Below the pieces are notes generated by a model. The model made no database searches. It was not told the DNA's origin and saw only the letters and a list, made by a program, of their open reading frames with translations. A stretch of 64,000 nt of DNA from Spartobacteria bacterium (GTDB taxonomy: Bacteria; Verrucomicrobiota; Kiritimatiellia; RZYC01): assembly GCA_009930475.1 (NCBI GenBank), contig RZYC01000009.1:1-64000 (forward strand), written 5' to 3'. Below are positions 25,708-32,760 of this stretch, piece after piece. A program made the position numbers and the translations under genes. The first letter of the stretch is position 1, and every line of letters begins with the position of its first letter.

Positions 25708-27155
25708 TATTCCCCGCCTCCTGCATAGGTGACCCGCATCACTTCATCGAGAGTCGTTTTTCCTGCCGCCGCCTTTGCCAAACCATCCTGCATCAGAGTA
25801 TACCGTGGGGGGTGTGAAAAAACTTCTCCGGCAATCGCATCATCGCTCCATTTTTCATTGATCATGGTACGAAGCGACTGGTTCATTGCTACCATTTCGT
25901 ATAGTCCCAGTCTGCCCGCATAGCCGGTACCTGCACAGAATGGACAACCAACGGGCTCGGGGTAGGTGATGTCCTGATTCAAAAGATCTCCCCATAGAGC
26001 CTTCTGTGGTGTTGTCGCATAGACATGTTTTACGCAATGTTCGCAAGGCACTCGAACCAGTCGTTGCGCGACCGCCAGGCGGAGTGTGGCTGTTAGCTGA
26101 TCGCGTGAAACGCCTAGATTGCGCAGACGGCTGATGACTCCGACGGCATCGTTTGTATGAACGGTGGATAATACAAGATGGCCTGTCATAGAAGCTTTAA
26201 CTGCAATGTCAGCCGTTTCCGCATCACGGATTTCACCGATCATGATCACATCCGGGTCATGACGCAGGGCACTGCGCAACGCACCATTGAAACTGACACG
26301 ATCGCTGTCGATGTGTACCTGATTAATTCCATTGAGCGGAATTTCCACCGGATCTTCAATGCTGAGAATGTGACGGAAACCGGGTTGGCGTAAATGACGT
26401 AATCCGGCATAGAGTGTTGTTGTTTTTCCGCTACCGGTCGGTCCGGAGAGGAGCAGCAGTCCATTGGAATGGGCCAGTGCCGCATGAATCATTTTAAAAT
26501 GTGTTTCGTTCATGCCCAAAGCATCCAGTTCCGCCAGTTCCGTCGCAACAGCGGCTGTTGCCAGAATTCGCAATGTCACTTTCTCGCCATGAATCGTGGG
26601 AACCGTGGCGACACGCATGGATACTTCTTCATTTTCCGTGTTCATCGTGATCTGTCCGTCCTGTGGCATCCGTTTTTCTGCGATATCGAGATTTGCCGCT
26701 ACTTTGACCGCCTGAACCAGTTCGTGCATCCGGTCTGAAGTTAAGGTTCGATCGACGCGTATCATTCCATCAATACGCAGCCGGACGCAGCCTTCATTCG
26801 ATTCAGGATCGAGGTGAATATCAGAGCAGTGCAGTTGCAGCGCGCGGTTGACAAGTTGTTCAAAAAGCCCCAGCGGCGATTCTTCTGCGCTGGAGATCCC
26901 TTCCGGGTAATAACGTCGAATAGCGGTTTCGACAGTGTCTGGCCGGCTGGCCTGAAGCACCTTTATCGCGCGGTGGGTGAGTGCTTCAAGCTGTGTCAAT
27001 GCATAGTCATCTTCGGCATTTACCATCACTACAGAAAGGGAATCTTCATCAAGTGCAACCGGGAGAATTTTAAATCGTCGGGCCTGAGCCGGCGATAGAA
27101 TCTGCAAAACCTCGAGCGGAATAACAATTTTAGACAGGTTTATTCGCGTCGTCAT
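25707..27155 (-). CDS. gspE: Secretion ATPase GspE (PulE/PilB family)
   Basis: 482 residues. A short N1E/MshEN-like domain (about 1-95) is followed by the ATPase core: Walker A GPTGSGKTTT with Lys at residue 244, Asp box LSIEDPVEI, Walker B DPDVIMIGEIRD and His box GHLVLSTVHTND. The zinc-binding tetracysteine (CEHC...CPFC) is present near residues 370-415. It powers assembly of the pseudopilus in the cytoplasm. AGGAGG precedes the ATG, which overlaps the stop of the upstream PilO-like gene. It is shorter at the N-terminus than classical GspE, as in many PVC-group loci. Confidence 0.95.
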   Translation of the reverse strand: MTTRINLSKIVIPLEVLQILSPAQARRFKILPVALDEDSLSVVMVNAEDDYALTQLEALTHRAIKVLQASRPDTVETAIRRYYPEGISSAEESPLGLFEQLVNRALQLHCSDIHLDPESNEGCVRLRIDGMIRVDRTLTSDRMHELVQAVKVAANLDIAEKRMPQDGQITMNTENEEVSMRVATVPTIHGEKVTLRILATAAVATELAELDALGMNETHFKMIHAALAHSNGLLLLSGPTGSGKTTTLYAGLRHLRQPGFRHILSIEDPVEIPLNGINQVHIDSDRVSFNGALRSALRHDPDVIMIGEIRDAETADIAVKASMTGHLVLSTVHTNDAVGVISRLRNLGVSRDQLTATLRLAVAQRLVRVPCEHCVKHVYATTPQKALWGDLLNQDITYPEPVGCPFCAGTGYAGRLGLYEMVAMNQSLRTMINEKWSDDAIAGEVFSHPPRYTLMQDGLAKAAAGKTTLDEVMRVTYAGGGE

Positions 27156-27820
27156 TATCTGCCTCCTGAATAATAATACTGGGTGCAGACGAAATTGAGT
27201 TGCAGGCAGATCTGTCCGTTGATCCGGCGGATACCATGTTCGTCATCCTGAAGAACCTGAATATCGAATGAGTCAAATGAACTCAGGTATCTGAACCTGT
27301 TTAACTCATGAATGAATGTGCGGATACTGTTGAATGGGCCGGTAATGCTGTAGGCATGGTGTGAAACAGGAACAGGCGATACGGTTTCATCCTCTGGCTG
27401 GATTTCATTGTGGCTTCTGAGCAGTAATCGACAGCGTGCAATCAGTTGGCTCATTTCTGTAAGCACCTCGCCTTTTGCTGTCGGTGCCACAATATTGGCG
27501 GACACAGCAACAGACTGAACTTTATCTTTCGACGCGGTTAACGATTTTTTCAAGTTTTCGATTTTCAGCTCGTTGTCCTGTATTTCTACGTCATTTTCCG
27601 GACGAATAATTCCATCGGGCATGTCAATGACCGAATTGTCTTTCCGAATCTGTGTCAGTTGATCCTGCTGCGGGTCGAGAATCCAGCGACGGGCCGCCCA
27701 TACAAGACCCACGGCAATAATCACGCCCAGGACGATACGCATGAACGTGTTTAACCGTTGCCAGTTCTTCGAAAATTCTGCTTTCCACTCGCGAAGAGCG
27801 CGTCTGACAGCTCGTTTCAT
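27155..27820 (-). CDS. PilO/GspM-like inner membrane assembly protein
   Basis: 221 residues. A basic cytoplasmic tail (KRAVRRALREWKAEFSKN), one membrane helix (about 29-47, IVLGVIIAVGLVWAARRWI), a coiled coil (NELKIENLKKSLTASKDKVQ) and a ferredoxin-like periplasmic domain with YSITGPFNSIRTFIHELNRF, the conserved turn of PilO/GspM. These proteins pair with the PilN/GspL type and brace the platform. Its start overlaps the end of the GspL-like gene by 4 bases and its stop overlaps the GspE start. Family assignment rests on topology, the periplasmic motif and position. Confidence 0.75.
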   Translation of the reverse strand: MKRAVRRALREWKAEFSKNWQRLNTFMRIVLGVIIAVGLVWAARRWILDPQQDQLTQIRKDNSVIDMPDGIIRPENDVEIQDNELKIENLKKSLTASKDKVQSVAVSANIVAPTAKGEVLTEMSQLIARCRLLLRSHNEIQPEDETVSPVPVSHHAYSITGPFNSIRTFIHELNRFRYLSSFDSFDIQVLQDDEHGIRRINGQICLQLNFVCTQYYYSGGR

Positions 27821-29205
27821 TTGTACACTCCTATGGGCATGATGTTGTAGGAGAAGACTTGTTCGCGGGTGATTTTGTCGTATTCCATTGGTCCGGGTTC
27901 TGCGAGCATGTTGACCGTGAGGAGCGCTTCGGTAAGAATGCGATCAAGTTTGATTTTTCCTTTGGCCCACCGGGTTGTCCCTTCGATCGTAAACTGATGC
28001 GGTCCGACCTGCTTAAACCGTGTGATGCGTGTATATTGCGGAATGGATGTCGATAACACATCGATGACAGCAATCACACCGTCAGGTAAGCGGTTGGTTT
28101 CGGTCAGAATGTGATAGATGCGGTTCTGTTCGTTGCGGGACTTTTTCAGGCTGCTGCACAGATTCGCTGTCTGTTCCCGTTTGCTTACAAGTACCTGCCA
28201 GGCTTGTGCCCGTTTTTGCTCCCCCAGAAGATCACAGTGAATATAATACCACCGGGTTCCCAGATAGACGAGCGTCAGCAATACCAGGCCGATGCATATC
28301 CATGTCCCGCTGCGGTGCGGATCTTTCGGTGCGGGGGGCGGTCCGATCAGTGGACAGGGCATTTCGCTGTTTCCAATGCGTGAGTTCAGTACCTGCTGCA
28401 TCAGAGCGGGCATCAGGTCATCCAGTGCTTCGGTTGATATCTTATCGGTTTCCTGAACAACCTCCAGAACACGTTCTTTTGCAGGAATTCCATCTGCGGT
28501 GGCGGTGATAACGCGTAAGGGAACATGGTTTGCGGTTTGTAACCGGCGTTGTAATCGAATGAGCCGTTCTTTATCGCGTGAGGTTTCTTCCGGCTTTAGC
28601 CCCGTCTGAACCGATGTCATGTAAAACGGCTGACCCTCCATGCCGGGGACAGCATAAAAACCGGATTGAAAGCGTAGGATCAGCAGACGTTCTTCCGCAT
28701 ACTGCGTGTGAAGTGCGAGTGCTCCGAGCTCCAATGCGCCCACCCCTTCAAAACCAATACCAATCTGCTTTAACTGGTTTGCATAGCCTTCAATCTGTCG
28801 CGTATCGAAACCAGCCATGATGTACACACCGGCATCACACCCCATCCCGTATACAGATGCTTCAACGGTTGCCAGTCGCAGCATGTGTGCGGCCGTGCCC
28901 ATTTCTTCGGCCATTTCATAGGCCAGTGCCGTATGAAGTTCTTCGTGTTCTACATCTTCAGGCATTTCCATCGGCAATGAATGCAGATCAGCCGGCAGTA
29001 ACAGGCGAACAGCCATGACCTGCTGTTCAGACAGATAATCTAAAACAGCCGTCGGTAGCTGTTTCATATTACGCGATGTTATGGAGTGGGTTTCCAGTGG
29101 TTTGCTGTGGCGTCTGTTACATTGAAAAATGCCGATGTGCCAGTGCTCGCCATCAAAAACGAGAACCCCGCGTTTAATTCGTCTGAATCCTTTTAAATGT
29201 GTCAT
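27817..29205 (-). CDS. GspL/PilM-PilN-like assembly protein
   Basis: 462 residues. A cytoplasmic actin-like region (about 1-290), a membrane helix (about 313-330, GTWICIGLVLLTLVYLGTRW), and a periplasmic PilN-like part with a coiled coil and VIAVIDVLSTSIPQYTRITR, then QFTIEGTTRWAKGKIKLDRI. This is the GspL layout (PilM fused to PilN). The actin-like part retains LPADLHSLPMEMPED and GALELGALALH but not a clear phosphate-binding loop, so it is probably structural. It lies between the pseudopilin genes and the PilO/GspM-like gene in the expected order. Confidence 0.78.
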   Translation of the reverse strand: MTHLKGFRRIKRGVLVFDGEHWHIGIFQCNRRHSKPLETHSITSRNMKQLPTAVLDYLSEQQVMAVRLLLPADLHSLPMEMPEDVEHEELHTALAYEMAEEMGTAAHMLRLATVEASVYGMGCDAGVYIMAGFDTRQIEGYANQLKQIGIGFEGVGALELGALALHTQYAEERLLILRFQSGFYAVPGMEGQPFYMTSVQTGLKPEETSRDKERLIRLQRRLQTANHVPLRVITATADGIPAKERVLEVVQETDKISTEALDDLMPALMQQVLNSRIGNSEMPCPLIGPPPAPKDPHRSGTWICIGLVLLTLVYLGTRWYYIHCDLLGEQKRAQAWQVLVSKREQTANLCSSLKKSRNEQNRIYHILTETNRLPDGVIAVIDVLSTSIPQYTRITRFKQVGPHQFTIEGTTRWAKGKIKLDRILTEALLTVNMLAEPGPMEYDKITREQVFSYNIMPIGVYK

Positions 29206-29223
29206 AGTATTCTGATTTATTTC

Positions 29224-30699
29224 CTAAGGTTGCAGAGGGTGCGTCAGGTAAAGCGTAATAAAATTCATGCCTGCCCGAAGTTCAACCGTATGAAATCCGC
29301 TCCACCAGCCGTTTGTTTTAATACCGTTGTTATATCCATACGCCATGACGGTTCGTGTTCCGGGATATAGATTGGAGAATGTGCATGGATTTACATGTAG
29401 AGGATTGATCCTTTTTTTTACGGTGCTGCTGCCATTTGGTACGACCAGAACGACGTTGGCATGGGTCGGGTAGTTGTGATGCCCAATGAGTTTCCAGTTG
29501 GTTGTGTCTGCCGTGTCTGGCGGTGTGTCGGCACCGCTTGCCGTCAGTTTCCGATAAAGAAGCCCGTTTGAAAAGGCAATCGCCCCGAAGCCGTAGGTGG
29601 CTGCATCATACACTCGATTGGTAACACGGTTTGTGCTCTGCACTAAATCCCAGCAGGGCTGTTCCGCCTGTGTCGGGTTGGGCGCCATAACCTGTACCGT
29701 CAGATAGCAGTTCGTGACCGAGGTGAACGAGTTCGACAGCGTATCCGGCAGCCATGAGGCATGACGCCCCATTCCTGTGGCTACCAGATACGTCATCACT
29801 GAGTCATCATGAGCAAATTCCTGGCCGAAGCCATCGTAAAACCTGTTTCTACCCCCTGGAGAGAGCAGATAAGGTCCGTTCAGACCGCAGAGGAGTGTGC
29901 CGGTAACCGTTGTTACCTGCGGTGCCGTGCCTATGGATTCAGTGCATTCGTTGGGGCTGAAGGTGACTGTGCGCACCAATAATTCGCTGATATTGGTGGG
30001 CAGGCGTCCCATATCAGATACGAATCGCCCCGGTTCTCTGCCGTTCCCCAACAGCAAATGATTCACCAGCTCCATGCGCTCACGCGTGATATCATAGCGG
30101 TTGCGGGCCGTGAGCCCGTCCATGCTGGTCAGCGCAAATGTCGCCAGCCCCGCCATAAGTGCAAGAACAACGAGCAGTTCAATGAGCGTCATACCGCTTT
30201 TTTCGCCGCCCGGATTCAATGCGTGCGGACCTGGAGTGCGGTGACAACGAGGTACTAGGCGGCACCGCTTTGTTACAGGAAGGCAACGCAGCCCCGATAG
30301 GGCAAGGCGACTTCCGCTAAATAAGTTGTTTGCACATGTGCCGCCGCCTCGTACCTCGTTGTCGGCACCAAACAAAGCGGTGCCGCACGGAGTACCGTTT
30401 GTCCCCGCACTCCAAAGCGTTATTTTAAAAGTTCCAACCATTGGAAGTGCGATGCCGCACGGGCATAAAAAACTTCCAACCATTGGAACTTTCACAAAAT
30501 TTGTTCCAGGTGCTGCTGGACGCAGAGGCCGACGTCCCTCCAAAACTTCCAACCATTGGAACTTTTTCAAATGGGACGTAACAGCTACACACGGGCATAT
30601 GCTTTGTATTAATACCCTTAAAAATGATTTTATTGTGTGATAAAGGTGAACGATCCTGTCAATCATGTTGATCCTGTCCCGGGCAGTTCTGTATGGCAC
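29224..30699 (-). CDS. Pseudopilin with a long repeat-derived leader
   Basis: The processed pilin begins at SG|MTLIELLVVLALMAGL (about residue 167 of the long frame), with the prepilin-peptidase site after Gly and a hydrophobic helix, then a large globular part (GRHASWLPDTLSNSF, GFHTVELRAGMNFITLYL). The GTG at 30699 has AGGAG 5 bases upstream and sits 18 bases after the previous gene's stop, a normal operon start. The open frame then runs through two repeat families (FQWLE, PMVGS, PMVGT, then LPVTKRCRL and RCHRTPG) before the pilin signal. A later TTG at 30219 would give an ordinary short leader (MNPGGEKSG) but has no good ribosome site. In Met+5 position Glu is present, as needed for pilin assembly. 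Confidence 0.75.
   Translation of the reverse strand: MPYRTARDRINMIDRIVHLYHTIKSFLRVLIQSICPCVAVTSHLKKFQWLEVLEGRRPLRPAAPGTNFVKVPMVGSFLCPCGIALPMVGTFKITLWSAGTNGTPCGTALFGADNEVRGGGTCANNLFSGSRLALSGLRCLPVTKRCRLVPRCHRTPGPHALNPGGEKSGMTLIELLVVLALMAGLATFALTSMDGLTARNRYDITRERMELVNHLLLGNGREPGRFVSDMGRLPTNISELLVRTVTFSPNECTESIGTAPQVTTVTGTLLCGLNGPYLLSPGGRNRFYDGFGQEFAHDDSVMTYLVATGMGRHASWLPDTLSNSFTSVTNCYLTVQVMAPNPTQAEQPCWDLVQSTNRVTNRVYDAATYGFGAIAFSNGLLYRKLTASGADTPPDTADTTNWKLIGHHNYPTHANVVLVVPNGSSTVKKRINPLHVNPCTFSNLYPGTRTVMAYGYNNGIKTNGWWSGFHTVELRAGMNFITLYLTHPLQP
30232..30414. mobile_element. Inverted-repeat (MITE-like) element, copy B
   Basis: A 183-base segment starting TGGAGTGCGGTGACAACG and ending in CGCACTCCA, so the ends are inverted repeats of about 16-20 bases (the minus-strand end reads TGGAGTGCGGGGACAA). 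It contains GCGGCACCGCTTTGTTACAG and the inverted block AACAAAGCGGTGCCG. It lies inside the pseudopilin leader frame next to a palindrome cluster, the same arrangement as copy A. Confidence 0.75.
30432..30561. repeat. Cluster of three TTCCAACCATTGGAA palindromes
   Basis: Copies at 30432-30446, 30474-30488 and 30547-30561, all with the CCA core, spaced 42 and 73 bases apart. A degraded copy may lie around 30513-30530 (TTCCAGGTGCTGCTGGA). On the minus strand they precede the inverted-repeat element and then the pilin signal. Confidence 0.9.
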
Positions 30700-30716
30700 T
30701 GTTGCTCCTCGTGCCG

Positions 30717-31307
30717 TTAGTCTTCAAAAGTGAGCTGACGGCTCAGTAATTCAGGCTGGGTTGAGTTTGTTGTTGCTACGAGCCAGAAAACATCATTGCT
30801 TTTAACGATGCGGTAGGGTTGTCCGTACGGATCAAAAAAGGCATTCACAACATACGATTCACCATCAATCGTGTTGGTGAGTTCGCCCTCGGATATTGCA
30901 TAAGGCCCTTCCCAGCCAATGTTTGCGTCGGGATTGTACGCTGTGCAGGAAAGATAGGTGGAGGGGGTGCTGTTTTTTACTTCGCGATCGAACAGCAGGG
31001 CAAAGCTGACATTCGTCATATTCTCCAGCATTTCGTTCGACGGCATGCAGTCGTGATCAAAACGCATAAAGGCCCGTTGGATTTCATGCATTTCCGAGAT
31101 CATGATGGTACGATAGGAATGCTTTTTTTTCACTTTAAAATTCGGCAGCATCAAGGTGGCTAATGCACCTAGCAGGGCAACCACGATCAACAGTTCCACG
31201 AGGGTGAATCCCGTTTCAGGACAGGATGAACAGGATCGTTTCTTTTGGGAATATAACCTGTATGTCCTGTTCATTCGGTCCGGCAGATTTGTTTTCATTG
31301 GTCTCAT
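30717..31307 (-). CDS. GspG/H-type pseudopilin
   Basis: 196 residues with the prepilin signature ETG|FTLVELLIVVALLGALA (cleavage after Gly33, Glu at +5) and a globular tail ending in ATTNSTQPELLSRQLTFED. Segments GWEGPYAISEGELTN and NAFFDPYGQPYRIV are typical of GspG-like pseudopilins, where a loop often binds calcium. The 32-residue leader is longer than usual, and part of it (from AATGAACAGGA to CATCCTGTCCTG in the coding strand) is a dispersed ATCCTGTTCATCCTGTC-type repeat. Starts at codons 1, 4 and 12 are all possible; none has a strong ribosome site. Confidence 0.85.
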   Translation of the reverse strand: MRPMKTNLPDRMNRTYRLYSQKKRSCSSCPETGFTLVELLIVVALLGALATLMLPNFKVKKKHSYRTIMISEMHEIQRAFMRFDHDCMPSNEMLENMTNVSFALLFDREVKNSTPSTYLSCTAYNPDANIGWEGPYAISEGELTNTIDGESYVVNAFFDPYGQPYRIVKSNDVFWLVATTNSTQPELLSRQLTFED

Positions 31308-31330
31308 TTTTGTTTTTTTTATAGTGAGTA

Positions 31331-31362
31331 CGGGGAGGCGAACCTCCCCGTTTTGTATTTTT
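31331..31362. terminator. GC-rich hairpin with T-tract between pilin genes
   Basis: CGGGGAGG-CGAA-CCTCCCCG is an 8-bp stem with a 4-base loop at 31331-31350, followed on the plus strand by TTTTGTATTTTT. It lies directly after the major pseudopilin stop (31380, minus strand). For the minus-strand transcript the loop becomes TTCG and no U-tract follows, so it more likely stabilises the abundant pilin mRNA end or attenuates reading into the next gene. As a classical terminator it points the other way. Confidence 0.55.
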
Positions 31363-31379
31363 ATCTAACGTATCGACAA

Positions 31380-32195
31380 TTATGGGTTGGTTACGCCGCA
31401 TTCCGGGCAGGATGTCCCTACGAGGATGGCGGGTACAGTTTCATTGTCTACCTGCGCACTGAATGCTTTGATGTAAGCGATGTAGTAGGCGAAGTCCGCG
31501 TCAACCGGGACTTTGCATTCGCCCGCTTTTTTCACAGAAACGCTGGCGCCAAGACCTTTACCCCAATCGTTGTCACCACCGGTTGACCAGTCAGCAATTG
31601 GTGTGACAAAGGTCATGAAGACTTCACCAACAGCTCCACCGGCAGCATCACTGTTCCACCAAGTCAGATCGTGACCATTGAAGGTGATAGGGTTGCCATC
31701 ATCCGCAAAATAACCGGTAGCACCGGGCACAGGGAATCCGACATAACCGGCAGTATCTGAAAGTACAACACTTGTAGTACCATCATCATCATAGACAACA
31801 TGAGTCAAACCAGCAGCATTACAGGAGTTAACTTCTTCCTCGGTCATCAATTTAAAGACCGTTTTGCCAACCGTCGACATGTTATTTAATGTTGTCCCCG
31901 CTTCTGCCGCATCACCTGGGACCTTCATCAGGTCAGTGCCAGAAGCCTGATCCGCGCTAGACGCCCTTTTACCAGTATGCAGTGCATCAGGCAGTGTGCC
32001 GTTCAATGCGTAGTGGTCATTCAATGTTTTCAACGTGCTGACCTGATTGAAGTCACAGGTTGCTTCCATAGCTTTTGTGCGGTTTGCCTGCATGCTCGGC
32101 AGTACGAGGGCTGCCAGGGCACCCAGCAGGGCCACCACGATGAGTAATTCGATCAGAGTAAAACCCTGATTGTTTTTTTTGTGTTTTTTACACAT
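31380..32195 (-). CDS. Major pseudopilin
   Basis: 271 residues with a textbook short prepilin leader MCKKHKKNNQG|FTLIELLIVVALLGALAAL (Glu at +5). The globular part is rich in Gly, Asp and Ala (DDGTTSVVLSDTAGYVGFP; GGDNDWGKGLGASVSVKK) and has four cysteines that could form two disulfides, including the C-terminal pair in TSCPECGV. AGGAG lies 9 bases before the ATG. It has its own upstream region and a hairpin after it, as expected for the most abundant subunit of the pilus or pseudopilus. Which of GspG or PilA it is closer to cannot be decided here. Confidence 0.88.
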   Translation of the reverse strand: MCKKHKKNNQGFTLIELLIVVALLGALAALVLPSMQANRTKAMEATCDFNQVSTLKTLNDHYALNGTLPDALHTGKRASSADQASGTDLMKVPGDAAEAGTTLNNMSTVGKTVFKLMTEEEVNSCNAAGLTHVVYDDDGTTSVVLSDTAGYVGFPVPGATGYFADDGNPITFNGHDLTWWNSDAAGGAVGEVFMTFVTPIADWSTGGDNDWGKGLGASVSVKKAGECKVPVDADFAYYIAYIKAFSAQVDNETVPAILVGTSCPECGVTNP

Positions 32196-32340
32196 GTTAT
32201 ATTTCTCCTGATTGTTACTTTCTAACGCATGTTCGGTACACCCTCAGCACCCTTGCTATGCGTTGATTTTTTACTTTATTCGTTCTTTTTAAATTAACTC
32301 TCCGAGCCCTCCCCGGCAAAGTTGTGTGTGATCCTCTCGT

Positions 32341-32625
32341 CTAACTGAAATCTGCTATCTGATGTGCGGTTTTAGGATGAACGGTCTGTTTTTGCTTTTC
32401 ATTCGACCTGCTTCGTTCGGCATGGCAGTGCTGGCACGGACAATCCACCACAAAACGATACTGTTTGCCGCAATGCACGATCACTTCTTTCTGGCCGCGC
32501 TTGAGAATGCGTACTTCAATGCGCATGTCACCAAAGCCATCGTGTTTCAGTCGGCCTCCGAATAGCGATTCAATGCATTCCATGATATCTTTCGTGTGAT
32601 TGTCCGTTGTTGCCGTTTCGTTCAT
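32341..32625 (-). CDS. Small hypothetical protein with a CPCQHCH motif
   Basis: 94 residues from ATG 32625 (an upstream ATG at 32634 is also open). I do not recognise it. It has a charged helix (KDIMECIESLFGGRLKHD), then a basic strand segment (RIEVRILKRGQKEVIVHCGKQY) and CPCQHCHAERSRS, a candidate metal site with His and Cys from VHCGK and CPCQHCH. No signal peptide. Two candidate DtxR-type operators lie upstream at 32650 and 32734; the first has the same distance to this ATG as the one before the methyltransferase gene, which supports the start chosen and common regulation. Confidence 0.55.
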   Translation of the reverse strand: MNETATTDNHTKDIMECIESLFGGRLKHDGFGDMRIEVRILKRGQKEVIVHCGKQYRFVVDCPCQHCHAERSRSNEKQKQTVHPKTAHQIADFS

Positions 32626-32649
32626 TCCAGTCATTCCGGGTTTGAGGCA

Positions 32650-32663
32650 TTAGGAATACCTAA
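32650..32663 (-). promoter_or_regulatory. Candidate DtxR/IdeR-type operator 1
   Basis: TTAGGAATACCTAA: perfect TTAGG/CCTAA arms around a 4-base spacer, 25 bases before the ATG of the CPCQHCH protein. The form matches the known consensus of DtxR-family iron or manganese regulators (TTAGG-n4-CCTAA). No such regulator is in the window. Confidence 0.45.
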
Positions 32664-32732
32664 CAAATGTTGCAGTGTTGTGTCGTTTCTATGTCAACTA
32701 TTTCTATAACTTCTCAGGTGCAATGCTTAATA

Positions 32733-32748
32733 GTTAGGCATACCAAAC
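32733..32748 (-). promoter_or_regulatory. Candidate DtxR/IdeR-type operator 2
   Basis: GTTAGGCATACCAAAC, differing from an ideal TTAGG-n4-CCTAA box by one base in the right arm. It lies 84 bases upstream of operator 1 on the same promoter side, and just after the stop of the aminopropyltransferase-like gene. Confidence 0.35.
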
Positions 32749-32760
32749 TTTTTTACGCGA

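Noticed and set aside
32196-32340. Sigma-54 promoter for the major pseudopilin
   Set aside because: No TGGC-n8-TTGC pair in the region; a weak sigma-70-like TTGCCG/TAATTT pair is too poor to annotate.
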